Assembly: GCA_963669155.1 (NCBI GenBank)
Contig: OZ022593.1
Location: 11,278,796-11,342,795 of the forward strand
Source of the DNA: Arbacia lixula
Lineage: Eukaryota > Echinodermata > Echinoidea > Arbacioida > Arbaciidae
Length of the DNA stretch: 64,000 nucleotides
Direction: 5' to 3'
Part shown: positions 10,880 to 22,352 of the stretch, one piece after another
How the letters are laid out: every line of letters begins with the position of its first letter
How positions within the stretch are numbered: the first letter of the stretch is position 1
Program-made: the position numbers and the translations under genes
The notes under the pieces: model-generated
What the model saw: the letters and a program-made list of their open reading frames with translations, nothing else
Told to the model about the DNA's origin: nothing
Databases searched by the model: none

Positions 10880-11033
10880 GGGCCCTGTCTCATAAAGATT
10901 TACGACTGATCATAACTTGACTTGTTTGACTTGCCATTGACATCAAATGTAATTGTTCATTAGAGATAGTAGATTGGTCTTATGATTGATTCCGATCAAT
11001 CACAAATCTTAGACAGCACCCTGCTTTTAATTC
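10880..11033. mobile_element. Family D foldback element, copy D2
   Basis: Starts GGGCCCTGTCTCATAAAGAT; the right end reads CAAATCTTAGACAGCACCCTG, roughly the complement of the left end. The internal CATAACTTGACTTGTTTGAC matches D1 at 2709-2845. Confidence 0.7.
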
Positions 11034-11231
11034 TACAATGTAAATAAACCAAAGAACTTTAAGTTTAGGTTGAATGGCCACTGAACAAAGCTGTTAGTCT
11101 AAGTAAGGAAATTAGTACAAACAAGCGTAAACCTGTCTCTTTGCATTTCCTACATCTTTAAAACTTGTCTTCTCCATGTCTAAGTAGAAATTTAACATAA
11201 ATGTCCAAGTTGTTAAAACTTTTAAAGATGT

Positions 11232-11467
11232 GTAACTCCCTCAGTCCCATAGGCAAGAAACTGAGTTGCTATTGATATCAGGCTGTCAGTGCATGGTACT
11301 GAGAGGGTTAACCAGTCCCATAGGCAAGAAACTGAGTTGTAATTGAGATGGGGCAGTCAGTGCTTAGTATTGAGAGGTTTAACTCTTTGTGTGCAATGAG
11401 GGTTTTTTCACAACTAAGACACACAATTCTGATAGAGCAGTAGTTTATTTGGCATGTGAAGGGTTAA
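11232..11467. mobile_element. Chain of three family T units (T3)
   Basis: TTAA-type junctions lie at 11232 (GTAA), 11308, 11379 and 11464, giving units of about 76, 71 and 85 bp. The first two carry AGTCCCATAGGCAAGAAACT and are near-duplicates. The third is a different subfamily (AACTCTTTGTGTGCAATGAG) that recurs at 63754 and, more distantly, at 19679. Neighbouring units share a single TTAA. Confidence 0.75.
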
Positions 11468-11809
11468 TTGGATCAGCCACCATGCTGTTCTCCTACTGTC
11501 CCTCACTATCTGAAACTCACCTCTCCTATCCGTGTCTTAGATTACCACATTCATGTCAAGATTGTTCCAGTTAAAAGGGGTTTGATCAAGCCCCTAACCT
11601 CAAATAAGAGAAGTTGAAAAGACACCCGTTCTCCTACGTTCCCTCGCCATTAGAATATTCATGATTCCTACCTGTATGCAAAATATCCACTCCCATGTCC
11701 GGGATATTTGAGCTTATAGAGTTTTTAACAAGCACCTTGCGGTGGTTAAAAAGGCTTCTGTATAAAACATACCCTCTTACTGTTCCTTCCTGTTCAAACT
11801 TCACCTGTT
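11468..11809. other. Unassigned spacer
   Basis: Mixed sequence; no gene or clear repeat recognised. Confidence 0.4.
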
Positions 11810-12033
11810 TAGCTAGTCTGAGATCCAGAATGTGGGACATTTATAATCCAAGCTGAAAAATTGGGTCTAGTACTGTAAGACTAGTCACATTATCATTCCC
11901 CTTTTTTCTTTACCCGTCCCACAGTGTTTCAGGGAGCAGGAGAAAAAACTCAGAATGATTAGTCTAGTCTAGTCAGACCCCTTTATTGAACAGTTTGGTT
12001 TAGAAATACCCAACAGTCTGAAAGCCAGCCTAA
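11810..12033. mobile_element. Family F foldback element, copy F1
   Basis: The left arm (TTAGCTAGTCTGAG.., AAGACTAGTCACATTATCAT) pairs with the right arm (GAATGATTAGTCTAGTC.., AGTCTGAAAGCCAGCCTAA) around a CCCTTTTTTCTTTACC-type loop. Four more copies lie at 25725, 40200, 50089 and 62848. Confidence 0.8.
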
Positions 12034-12560
12034 TGTTGAATGGGAATGTGGGACAAGCTACCTGGATGAAAATCCCATGTCTTCACTTTGTCCATTCGAA
12101 ATGTGCTCAATCAATCGCCTGCCTGTATTTTACAGAAATAAAGTTCTACAAGGAACAACCCCTTGTCATCCCTCACCAAAATGCAAAATGACTATGTCCT
12201 CTCTGCATGTAAACTAACCACATTAAGATATCCTTGTTGTTTTTAAAAAAAGGTTATCCAAACCTCAAGGTTTTGACTTCGAACGGGGAGAGATGCGCCC
12301 CCAAACCCGCCGTTCCCTTTTTCGTCCCCCGTTGTTTAAAATTCACCTGTGCTAGAGTTTCAGGTAGTTTGCGGGTAGGTATCACGCTGAATAGCGACCC
12401 GTTACCAGGGTAGACATGAATAATCCAAAAGGGATGCTTGCCAGTCTTCAGCAGTCACGCGCTCACTGGTGAGGACTGTTTAAGTACTCTGAATACACTA
12501 TGGATTTCTTGATTTCAGCAGGGAGGTGTTTTATCGGTTGTATCCCTCTATCTCTTTGTT
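12034..12560. other. Low-repeat, GC-richer block
   Basis: From about 12280 to 12500 the sequence is CpG-containing and repeat-free (GAACGGGGAGAGATGCGCCC, GTCACGCGCTCACTGG). It resembles other balanced islands in the window that may be regulatory. No exon signal. Confidence 0.35.
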
Positions 12561-12760
12561 TGCACTCATCTTCTTTCCTATCTCTGTCTGCCTGTCTCTC
12601 TCTATCTCCCTCTCCCTCTCTTCCTTTTTCTCTTTCCCACAAACATACACTCTTTCTCTTTCCTATCTCTGTCTGCCTGTCTCTCTCTATCTCCCTCTCC
12701 CTCTCTCCCTATTTCTCTTTCCCACAAACCTACACTCTCTTTATTTCACACACAATCTCC
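12561..12760. repeat. Pyrimidine minisatellite, ~86-bp unit, two copies
   Basis: TTTCCTATCTCTGTCTGCCT recurs at about 12574 and 12659. Each copy runs through CTATCTCCCTCTCCCTCTC to TTTCCCACAAACMTACACTC. Confidence 0.85.
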
Positions 12761-12902
12761 CCCTATCTCTCCTTATCTCTATTTCTCTCATGTGCACATA
12801 CACACACACTCTATCCATCTCCATGTTTTCTCTCCTTTTCTTTCCTCCTCCATCCCCCTTTTCAAGATTTCATTTAACCTTTCATCTTCTCATCAATCCA
12901 TA

Positions 12903-12944
<42 letters not shown>

Positions 12945-13145
12945 CATATGCATCCAAACTTTCAAAGATACCTTTTACCCTTCCTCCTCCTCCTCCTCCT
13001 CCTCTTCCTCTTCCTCCTCCCTACCCTCCCCTTCCCTCCTCCCTACCCTCCCCTTCCCTCCACCCTACCCTCCCCTTCCCTCCTCCTTCCCTCCCCCACC
13101 CCTCCCCCATCCCTCCCCTTCTATCTTCCTGACCCCTTTCCACAC
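12761..13145. repeat. CT, CCT and CCCTACCCTCCCCTTCCCTC simple-sequence block
   Basis: Contains (CT)n at 12906-12940, (CCT)n at 12981-13012 and a ~23-bp minisatellite of CTCCCTACCCTCCCCTTCC type repeated about three times at 13014-13083. Strongly pyrimidine-biased on the + strand. Confidence 0.95.
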
Positions 13146-13594
13146 ACATATCCTTCACTCCCCTCTTCTACCTTAAAAGACCCCATCTAAACATACATAT
13201 TCTGACCTCGATCCCAAAGTGTCTTCGTAGAAAGCGGGCCACATCTGCGTTTCCAAACCATTTTGAGCCACTCTCCCTAATTCACTCTTGAATTGCATAA
13301 AGTGTCCCCTTGAAGTCTGAACTGTCACATTTCCATTCTAAAAACAATGCACGGAGCAGTCAGTATTTCCATTTGCCTTTCTAGGTCATGCATAGGAAAT
13401 TGCCTTTAATTCAGCTTATATGGATGCACTAAAATAAAAAGCAATACCCAAAATTGCCTTTTGTTGGCATGGCAATTTTTCTTGTGGGCGTATTTTCTGT
13501 GATACTAACAAATATTTTAGTTATCACTGTAGAAACTTAATTTGAGATTGTCATTGGCATATTTTTCTATGGATTTAAGTCTAATGTTTTAAGC
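13146..13594. other. Unassigned spacer
   Basis: Mixed, then AT-rich. No gene or repeat recognised. Confidence 0.4.
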
Positions 13595-13714
13595 GATAGC
13601 ATGCTCCATCCTGTAAATGAATGAAAATTAAATTACTTGTTTTTCATTCATTTACACGATGGAGCATGCTATCCTTACTTCTACTGGGTGCATGCCTAAA
13701 TTTTGTTTCAAATT
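13595..13714. mobile_element. Family G hairpin element, copy G1
   Basis: Arms of 33 bases at 13595-13627 and 13641-13673 pair with one mismatch around a 13-base loop (GATAGCATGCTCCATC and its complement). The right arm continues ATCCTTACTTCTACTGGGTG then CATGCCTAAATTT, which is shared with 18964-19040. Confidence 0.75.
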
Positions 13715-14573
13715 AAGCCTAACATGTTTGCAAATCTCTTCAGACACAATATCTAATTATTCAAGTCACATGACTGAACAATGAAGATGAATGGGAAAGA
13801 GAGGAAGGTGATAATGAAGAGCAAGAGGAAAATTAAGGTAGAAGAAAATAAATGAGAAAATGAAGGAATGGAAAAAGAGAAAGAAAGCATGAGAAGAGAG
13901 CTGGGGAAACAATGAAAAGGAGAGAGGAAAAAAAGTAGACACCAAATCATATGAAAATAAAAAAAAGAGAAATTAAATTATCAATTATTAAATTAATCAA
14001 CCAAGAGAAGATGGACAGTGAATAATATAATTAAAAATTGTAACATAATCATAAAAATGAAAAGAGAAGATTAGACTATTTTCTTCATGAACATTTTATA
14101 TTCCTAATCAATCTAATCCATTTGCCCTATTAACCAGGCAAGGAGATGCATGGCTCAATATAATGAATGAAGCTAGCAGACAAAACAGGCTCCCGGCTAT
14201 CCCACAAGCACAGTGGAGTGATCTAATAGAAGTGAACCTAGCAGACAAATCACACCTCCGGCTTCCCCATGTCACTGCCCTTCTCTTAATATGGGGGTTA
14301 TCGCACTCTTGTGAAATACTTCAAATGCCATGCACCAACCTTTTCCAACGTGAATGCATCTATTCTTATGCACCTTGAGAAACATTAAGTAGTAAAATAG
14401 AACATATCGATAAAAAAAAAAGATGACACCCCAATCCTTGTTTCTTCAAATCCTATTTTGTATTTTGTTATAAAGATTTTGAATACTGTTCCACAGTTTC
14501 ATGCAACATTCTGAAAAACCAAATCTAAGCATTTCAAATCTTGGTTACCTAATACGGCTATCCATAAGAATAT
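13715..14573. other. Purine-rich then AT-rich spacer
   Basis: About 13780-13940 is GA/AAG-rich without a pure repeat. The stretch at 14140-14380 has direct half-repeats (GAAGCTAGCAGACAAAAC and GTGAACCTAGCAGACAAATC, about 63 bp apart). No gene. Confidence 0.45.
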
Positions 14574-14653
14574 ATAACCCATTGACTCCTAGATGATCTC
14601 ATTCCCTTAGACTGAACACATGTTCCACTCGCTTCACATCAGCTATGGGTTAA
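14574..14653. mobile_element. Family T short unit (T4)
   Basis: Opens ATAACCCATTGACTCCTAGA and ends CAGCTATGGGTTAA, with complementary AACCCAT / ATGGGTT ends. Confidence 0.5.
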
Positions 14654-15950
14654 TGTCAAACATTTCACAGACCTTGTCCCTTGACAGTGCACAAGATGTC
14701 TTACAATCTATTTCATGTTCTTACTCAAAACTGGTGTGAAAGTACTTTGGAACAGCTATCACTCCTAGCACTTTCACCAATTCTGATGCAGCGGAGGCAA
14801 CCAGCTCACCCCTCGTCAATTCCCCCTTCCCCTCCCCCCTCTCTCATAGGATTCCTACTAGCTTCCATCATATCACGGCATCCCCAGTCGAGATATCCGA
14901 GATGTCGATTTCGCGATAGGACACGTCTTTTTAAGTGCCACTCTCTGGTATAAGTGGAACACCCCCTCCCCCACCCCCACTCACATCATTTAGAGTCAGC
15001 CCAAGAGGATATGCTCAAAGGGGATTCACACCACACTAATACATGTCATTAATTATAAAAGAACAAATAAAAAAACTCAAGGATGTTGGTGAAAGTTTCA
15101 GGTAAAGCGGACAAAGGTGCAGACAAATAGCTTACTATTTTGTCAGATAGGGCTAATGAAGATGCCCCTAAAGTGTGAAAAAGTTTTTTGAAAATTATAT
15201 CATCACCTATGACATAGCACAGTGCCAATGACACTCTGTGAGTTGTAACATACTGGACATTGCTATATGGGTCTGTCTACAGTAAAGAGATGTTTTTTGG
15301 TACACCTGAATCATTTGAAATCATGACCACCTTGCACCACCAAAATATGACAGTGTTGAATTAATTTCCTCCAAAATAACTTCAGCTAAAATCCTGCTCT
15401 TGAACATTCATTTATGATATTTTTCTAAACTAGGCCTGTACAAATTTGCCATATCACAGGACAGATGAGTGTGTTACAAACTTGTATGTCCAATTACCAA
15501 CGTGCTGTGGCAAATTTGTTCAGGGCAATTTTTCAGAAGCGTATAAAACCTTGTAAAGTGCAAATCAATACATTTCTTTGATATTTTATTATTACTGGTT
15601 GGTTTATTTAAGAGACCAAAACAAAAAATAATCAGAATTTAAGAGATTTATGCAAATGTTACAGTAAATGTAACAGAAATGTACCCATTACTGTAGACAG
15701 GACCACATACCATTTTACTCAAATTTTACGTGCAGAATATGAAGTAATCTAGTCTGAGTAATGATACTTGTGGATGGAAGGCTTCACATTTTTGGCGATA
15801 CATCAGTCACGGCTAGTTAATCAAAGCTACACTAATCAGTAAAGATATCCCATTAATCAGTCAAAAAGGCAATTAATGAGGAAGCACCAAGCCCATTATC
15901 CTGAGCTGGATCTCGGGGGATTAGTGAGGGTACGTTGCAGGATTTATTGA

Positions 15951-15952
<2 letters not shown>
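14654..15952. other. Unassigned spacer
   Basis: Balanced block at about 14760-15010 (CATATCACGGCATCCCCAGT, GATTTCGCGATAGG); the rest is AT-rich. Open frames are short and lack splice context. Confidence 0.4.
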
Positions 15953-16032
<80 letters not shown>

Positions 16033-16075
16033 TGTGTATAAATGTGTGTGCATGTATGTGTGTGTGTGTGTGTGT

Positions 16076-16125
<50 letters not shown>
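15953..16125. repeat. (TG)n microsatellite, ~170 bp
   Basis: TG dinucleotides, uninterrupted for about 70 bases, then broken by TATAAATG, CATGTATG and GGG. The Cys/Val and His/Thr frames across it are artefacts. Confidence 0.98.
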
Positions 16126-16126
<1 letters not shown>

Positions 16127-18022
16127 GCTAGCTCCGCTTTATCTACATCTCTCATCCCTGTCATCATCTTGTTCAATATCCCACTCTCTCCCCCTTCTCC
16201 CCCTCTGTCCCCATACTTCATTATGTTTCGAGATTAGCTGTATTACTAATTTTATGCACATTCAGTCATTTGTCTTCATTATCATGTTGATAACTGTAAT
16301 ATTCCTATTGCCATCAATATCGCATCTTTCCTGGAACATCTCTCGCTGCCTCTCTCTCTGCCTCTCTCTCTGCCTCTCTCAGTCTCTCTTTCTCCCTTTT
16401 TTCACCCCCCCACCCCACTTTCCCATTTACAAACAAAAAATGTCCATCTACAAATGGCAACATATACTTAAGCATCGATTTAAGAAACCACTAGGGATGC
16501 ACTCACTTAAAAAAATTACCCCTTGCCTAAATAGAAAATGACTTTCTCTCACTTTTGATACCACTCAGTATTTTTCGTACACCATAGGGAGCAGAATCAT
16601 CTTGAACAATCAGAGCTTCATGGAGTTCCCATGGTAACCAGAGGAGGAGACAACGTGACTTTAACTTCCTTAAAAGGTAATAAGGAGGGCAGAGCTAAGT
16701 GGGAACGGGAAGGAAATGGTGGAGGGGTGCAAACTTGCCCATCTTTCCCTTTCATTCTACAAAATCATCAGCTTTCAACATCCAAGAGAAATGTAATTCA
16801 ATTCCAATTCTTCTTTCTCCTTGTCTCTCTATCTTTCCATCTCTTTCTTTTCCTCCCTCCCTCCCTCTTTCACATATCTTGCCCCTAATTTTTCTACAAC
16901 AGACCATACATACGAACCTCTTCATTCTTGATGACTAACCTTTAAAACATATGAAACAAACACATGCCAGTATATACACACAGAGGAAAAAAACCCAACC
17001 TACACTAAAAGAGTTTTTCATGTTTCATACACACTTTGTGTGCCATACGAACTGCTACGCTATGGGGTTGGTGTGGACACAAATGCCAGAGTTACACAGA
17101 AGGAATTAATATTACTTGTATGATGATCCAAAGTTCAGTACAGGCAACATTAAGGTGAAGAGGAGCCTTATTTCCGATGGTGTAACTATAAAAAATGCAT
17201 TTCTGTCTACATTCCCCAACACAAACATAGAAAGCTAATCTTTAATTGATATACTATGTGAAGTGGCAAACACTCGTGTACCATATTGCCACCTGTTTCA
17301 ATAGACGAGGATTCATTACCTAATCAAAGGAGAAGGAAGAGATGCTGCGTCTTCAGATACCAGGCGATCAACTTTCCCAGGAGTACCTACTCCATCACAC
17401 CACGCCGGTACGATAGCGGTTACTTGATTTAATAGCGAATGTGGAGCTGTGTTCACATTGTCAATGAGAGCAATGTAAGAGAGTATTTTACCAAGAGCAG
17501 CAATGTTTGCAAAATGTTTTGTCAGAACACATAGCTTTAATGTAAAGTGCATCTCACACCATGTGGTGATAAAATTGTAGACATGTTGTCTCATAAATCT
17601 TTAAAAAGTTTAGCTAAAAAACAGCACAATGACCTGACCAACCCCTTCAATATAATCTAAATACTTTAACAAGACAGGTGGCTCCCAAAATGACTCAGGG
17701 TTATAAATCAGTGGCTACATCTCTATTAAAATTATGTATTTTATTGCCATGGTAATATATACAACTACATCTAAAACCTGCATAAGCAAGACCTGTACGG
17801 AAATTACCCTTGCAACACAAATCTCAGCAGCTTTCTCTAATTTGATATTTAAAACAAAATATAAATGTCTTTGTACCTGCATAGAGACAAAATATTTAAA
17901 CTCATGGCTATTTTTGAATTATCTCCATTCCATAGATCTACAGCTTTCATCATCCTAATGCACCAGAAGATATTTTGAATCCAGTTCTTCCAAAGATTAT
18001 TCTGAGAGATTACTAGCATATA
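16126..18022. other. Spacer with minor CT tracts
   Basis: CTGCCTCTCTCT repeats at 16350-16380 and pyrimidine-rich DNA at 16800-16870. A 92-codon minus frame (17316-17594) has protein-like composition near its end (GVGTPGKVDRLVSEDAA) but no clear acceptor, so it is not called. The rest is AT-rich. Confidence 0.4.
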
Positions 18023-18346
18023 ATGGTGCACACTAACAGGCCATCTATCGCCTTCTTAAGGGCCAGTGATGACACAATCCAGTCAGTCGTACAAATCTGC
18101 GAATGGCCGAATCACAGGACCCCAGTCATTGGATTTGTGCAAGAAAGTGATGTCATACATCCAGCCGTGGGACCTTACAACTGCAGAATCGTGGCAAGAT
18201 CGGGTCGTCTGCAGTGGCTTGTAGTATTCTGCCTGGAGCAGGTTTCCCACAGAGTTCCTTTTCAGAGATCCTGATCTTCCACTTGCTATTCTATGCTTAA
18301 CCCTCTGAACACCAAGCCATGGAGACCCTACTGAGTTACTACACAT
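18023..18346 (-). CDS. Possible coding exon or conserved block, unidentified
   Basis: A GC-richer island is open on both strands. The minus-strand frame (18083-18346, 87 codons) contains HDSAVVRSHGWMYDITFL and ends DLYD-stop; the plus-strand frame (18023-18274, 83 codons) is equally unbroken. No strong splice sites bound either. The 5' end of the minus frame overlaps a family T unit (18297-18376), so at most 18083-18296 could be coding. I do not recognise a family. A non-coding conserved element would look the same. Confidence 0.25.
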
Positions 18347-18376
18347 TAAATGGAGTCATGATACTGAGAGGGTTGA
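18297..18376. mobile_element. Family T short unit (T5)
   Basis: Opens TTAACCCTCTGAACACCAAG and closes ATACTGAGAGGGTTGA. The complementary AACCCTCT / AGAGGGTT ends are clear. Confidence 0.6.
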
Positions 18377-18667
18377 CTTGGATCTGCAATCTTTGGTGTC
18401 ATCCAGTGCCATCCTTCTCTGTCTTCCTCCCATCCTATTCGCCTCTTTCCTTTTACTGTATAAGGTTTAGATACTCTACTTCATCTCCAGCCTGACTTCC
18501 AAGCTATTAGACATTTACATTCCAAACCCTACAAACAGGTTGAGCTGCAAGTACCCTAATCACTCAAGTTCTTCTTAAGATAGCCTTGATAGTATAGACC
18601 CAGATGTATACTTAATACATGGATACTTAATCATAATTAAACAGTTTTGTAAAGTGCATAACACATA

Positions 18668-18844
18668 CAGTCAAACCTGTCTTAGTGGCCACCTGTCTAT
18701 AGTAGCCAATCTGTCTATAGTGGCCACTAAAATAATTCCCCCGGAGAGAGATCATGTGTTAAAGAACCTGTCTATGACAGTCACCTGTCTATAAAGGCCA
18801 CAATTTTGTTTCCCTTGGGTGGCCACTATAGACAGGTTTCACTC
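18668..18844. mobile_element. CAGTCAAACCTGTC-type inverted-repeat element
   Basis: A 177-bp foldback flanked by TA on both sides (18666-18667 and 18845-18846). Left end CAGTCAAACCTGTCTTAGTG; right end CACTATAGACAGGTTTCACT. Inside, CCTGTCTATAGTGGCCAC is repeated in both orientations. The terminal CAGT..AACCT and the TA target fit a pogo/Tigger-like Tc1/mariner MITE; this class is inferred. Confidence 0.75.
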
Positions 18845-18963
18845 TATGCATAATTGCATGACTCTGTGCACTTCAAGGAATAGAATACATACAGATTGGA
18901 GGTGGTGCACTAGGTTCATCATTGTGATATTTGCAAAGAAAGAAACACAATTTTTCTGTCTCT

Positions 18964-19040
18964 TTTTTCATTCATTTACAGGGTGGGGCATGTTATCCTT
19001 ACTACTACTGGGTGTATGCCTCAAATTTCCTTTGAAATAG
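18964..19040. mobile_element. Family G element, copy G2 (right arm only)
   Basis: TTTTCATTCATTTACAGGGT then GGGGCATGTTATCC and TACTACTACTGGGTGTATGC match the right arm and flank of the hairpin at 13641-13714. The left arm is absent. Confidence 0.65.
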
Positions 19041-19439
19041 AAACATATGTATTTTAAAACTACTTCTGAACTTTGCCTGTGTTTCATACATGTGTCTGGG
19101 ACAATTTGGAAGTTATCGCACAGAACAGTGGCTACTTGCAAAAATTATCTTTCCCCTTAAAGATAATTTGGAATAAAAATGTCAAAAAGCCTAAAAACCA
19201 GGCTACTCAATCTCTCGGGGAGCTCTTACTGAGAAGTACCGGTAGGTGTCTTATCTATCGCCTCTTCCTCTCTCCAATAGCCTCTATCCATCGTCTTATC
19301 TTGTCAAGATTACCCATCCTTACATGTACGTACATCTCATTGGTAAGTTGATATCTACCGTAGATCGACATTGACCAGAGACCACAGGAAAAGTCATGGA
19401 TATTCTGCGCTTGTTTTGTCATAGGGAGGGCTACATGTA
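19041..19439. other. Unassigned spacer
   Basis: AT-rich, then a pyrimidine-containing stretch (TTCCTCTCTCCAATAGCC at 19263). No gene recognised. Confidence 0.4.
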
Positions 19440-19670
19440 CACTACAGCTCAAAGGAATTGGCATAGGGAAAGGGAAAGGGAAGAAAGGGAAGGAGCCGCA
19501 GTTTTGTACAGTGGTATATTTTGTCCAGTTCAGCATGAAACACAATGCTTTTTAGGCTGAAGCATCGGGTTTCATGCTGAACTGGACAAATTATACAGCA
19601 GTTTAAAACTGCGGCTCCTTCCCTTTCTTCCCTTTCCCTTTCCCTATGCCAATTCCTTTGAGCTGTAGTG
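19440..19670. mobile_element. Family B palindromic MITE, copy B1
   Basis: Complete 231-bp palindrome. It starts CACTACAGCTCAAAGGAATT and ends with the complement; TA flanks it at 19438-19439 and 19671-19672. Arms contain GGGAAAGGGAAAGGGAAGAA and its pyrimidine complement; the centre contains TTCAGCATGAAACA and its complement. There is no transposase. The terminal sequence plus TA target suggests Tc1/mariner mobilisation, by inference. Confidence 0.92.
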
Positions 19671-19678
19671 TACATGCT

Positions 19679-19768
19679 GTAACTCTTTATTTGCCATGTC
19701 TTTTTTTCTGCCTTTTATGCATGAAAATCCCAATGAGAATAAGCGTGTCGGGCACACAAATGGTTAAC
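19679..19768. mobile_element. Family T short unit (T6)
   Basis: Opens GTAACTCTTTATTTGCCATG and closes GGGCACACAAATGGTTAAC. It starts eight bases after family B copy B1. Confidence 0.6.
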
Positions 19769-19863
19769 TGGCAACCAAGGACTGGATGGCGCTCTGCGGA
19801 TAAAATAAGGAGTGAAGACTTTTGTAGCAACAATCAACAAACCAATTTGAGATGATTTGGACT

Positions 19864-20018
19864 GTTGGTTGCATAAAACTTGCCATTGATGATAACTTTA
19901 CTTTCAATGGGAATTTCTATGGAAACCTTTTATTTCATCGGCTGTCAAGAGATATTAAACATAGTTGTTACCATTGATGGGAGAGTTATTATCAATGGTA
20001 AGTTTTATGCAACAGGAC
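19864..20018. mobile_element. Family C foldback element, copy C3
   Basis: Left end GTTGGTTGCATAAAACTTGC lacks the GGGCCC cap; right end GGTAAGTTTTATGCAACAGG. Internal CCATTGATGATAACTTTAC and GGAAACCTTTTATTTCATC blocks match the other C copies. Confidence 0.8.
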
Positions 20019-20189
20019 TCTGGAAATGTTGAGATTAATTCTTCCCATATATGAACGTAGGTGATAGGTGGAAAATACAGATCACTTCAAAGATTTTGTG
20101 CTTGTATAATAGTGATGTCAAGTTCATGTTAGATGATTAGATCCATAACAAATGACATAAATTCTCAAGGCACCCATTCAGCATCTATA

Positions 20190-20750
20190 GGTTTCCTAAA
20201 TATTTGTTTGTGGTTAAAGTTCACTCACTATACAGGCGAGTAGTAAACCCACTAAAATTGAGTCATGGCATTTACATGCAAACATAACAGACTTGTAATT
20301 TCAGACTCTTTCTAAATATATGTTTGTGGTTAAAGTCCACTCACTACACAGTAAACCTACAAAAATAAAATCATGATGTTTACATACAAACATAATACAT
20401 ATCTAGGTTTTCTAAATATTTGTTTGTAGTTAACACTGACGCAGTATACCAAACAAAATGTACATACCAGCATAAAAAGATACGGGCCTTCTAAATATTT
20501 GTTTGTAGTTAATGTTCACTTACTATTCAGTTTATCCATCAAAATGAACATAAAAACATAAAAGATATGGGTTTTCTAAATATTTGTTTGTAGTTAAAGT
20601 TCATGCATTATTCAGTAAACCAATCAAAACATACATAAAAATGAAAAAGATATAGGTTTTCTAAATATTTGTTTGTAGTTAATGCTCACTTACTATTCAG
20701 TGCACTCATCAAAAGTTAGATACAATATACGTTTTCTATATATTTTCTGA
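20190..20750. repeat. Tandem array, 75-116-bp unit, six copies plus a partial
   Basis: TTTCTAAATATTTGTTTGTR, GTTAA and TTCACTTACTAT-type blocks recur with CTAAAT starts at about 20196, 20312, 20412, 20491, 20576 and 20661, and a degenerate start at 20736. Spacing shortens from about 116 to 85 and then 75 bp. AT-rich; no coding frame. Confidence 0.9.
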
Positions 20751-22167
20751 TTGTTACAGCCCCCTGCCCCCACCCCGCACTATACAGTACACTTGAAAGA
20801 GTTCATGGCATTTACATAAAAAACTGAACGTTGATTAACTACAGGTATGTCTGGAAGTTCAAGACTACCTCTGCACATCCATTAATGTGACAGGTGAACA
20901 CGATAGGCCCCCCTTGAAGAAAGACTATGTTTGTCTGAGAGCCAAAACAAACTCATTTGTCCAGCCCACTTGAACCTCAATAGGAGATCTCCAAAATGAT
21001 TTATTAGGACTGCTAGCTAACTCACACACTGCAAGGGGCTAGGTAGTGGCCTAGTCTCAAGATGTTTTCTTAAGACATTATTTCAAGAAACAATCTGTAA
21101 TGAATTTAGTCTAAGTTGCTCATGCATCATATATGTAAATTACCATACAGAATGATAAATAGGGGTAACAGTATAGTGACGAATAAGAAACATATCATTT
21201 TCAGATCTATGTTGGTTTTTACACATAATTCTACAATTAAATATTCTCATTTTAGCCTTGTCAAGAGGCTACCGAACAAACCAATTAAGAACTTTGTCCT
21301 AATATAATTTTGACATGAGGAAAGACGATGGAGTGTAATTCAATTAGGAAATGTGTATCAAGATGGTGGTCAGCATTCATACTCAAAGGACCAATATTAT
21401 TTGATATGATATACTGTAACAGCAGACAATGTTTTAAAAATTATACTAAAATGAAAAAAAAATGGCGACAGGTTGAATTCTTTGATTCACGTCAACAGTA
21501 GTGGCATTTGTTTCTTTTCTTTCCTCTTTTTCCCTCTAAGTTTTTACATTCTCTTTCCAAAATATACATGTTTCTCATCTGCGCTATATAAATTACCTCG
21601 CCAGTACCTTAATGGAAATGCACACAAACCTATATCCATAACACAGCACGCACTTGCTATATCAATGTAACGGGCTATGACTCAATACGCATATGAAGCA
21701 TAACTCAGATGAAAATATGAACAAATGCAACAGGCCGCACGATCGCATTTGTAATATGATTTATTGATTTTCCTTTCCGTCACAGGTCCGAGTTTTATTG
21801 ATATGCAGTTGTTTGCTGACTGCACTCGAGGTTAATCCCATGTGAGGCAAATGTCTACATCTCGTCCTGGATGGATTTCCACGACCACAAACCCAGGAAA
21901 TCGTCCGGATTATTTATAATCCGAGAAATTTTTAAGTACCATCAATCAGGAAAAGAATTATTCCATTGTGGATTAAAATACTGCATGTTTGAATCACTGA
22001 AATGTGAATTGAAATGTGGCATTTATGTAAACAATTAAATAATAATGAATTGTTTTATTTCATTAGAGTATTGCTTGCATAGTTGAGTTGCTGCTAGGTT
22101 AGGCAAACGGGCCATTTGATTCGACAGTGCAGTTTGTGATGTAAAAGAATGAATACGATGTGTTTAA
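20751..22167. other. Low-repeat spacer
   Basis: Mostly AT-rich. A block at 21760-21930 is more balanced (GTCCGAGTTTTATTGATATG, GTCCTGGATGGATTTCC). No splice-supported exon. Confidence 0.4.
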
Positions 22168-22352
22168 ATGATTTTGACTTTAGCATCATTAATTTCACAT
22201 TAATATTACATGACTATAATTCTATTTTTGTGTACTGAAAATGCATTCATTGTTTAAGAAAAAAATCCACATATTTTCTCAATAATTTTGACAAAGACAT
22301 CATTACTTAGACATTCACATTACATCTCTATAATTGAGCCTATTTTCTCTGA
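22168..22352. repeat. Direct duplication, ~115-bp unit
   Basis: TTTTGACTTTAGCATCATTA..ACATTACATGACTATAATTC at about 22170 recurs diverged as TTTTGACAAAGACATCATTA..ACATTACATCTCTATAATTG at about 22286. Confidence 0.65.

Noticed and set aside
12500-13190. Frames up to 216 codons on the + strand
   Set aside because: Lie wholly in CT, CCT and minisatellite DNA.
15853-16541. Cys/Val-rich and His/Thr-rich frames
   Set aside because: Translation of the TG microsatellite.
19437-19675. Frames across family B copies (also at 46849 and 35919)
   Set aside because: Both strands open because the element is a palindrome with AAG/CTT arms; not a gene.
20190-20750. CRISPR-like array
   Set aside because: Units are diverged, spacers are not unique, spacing is irregular, and the genome is animal-like.
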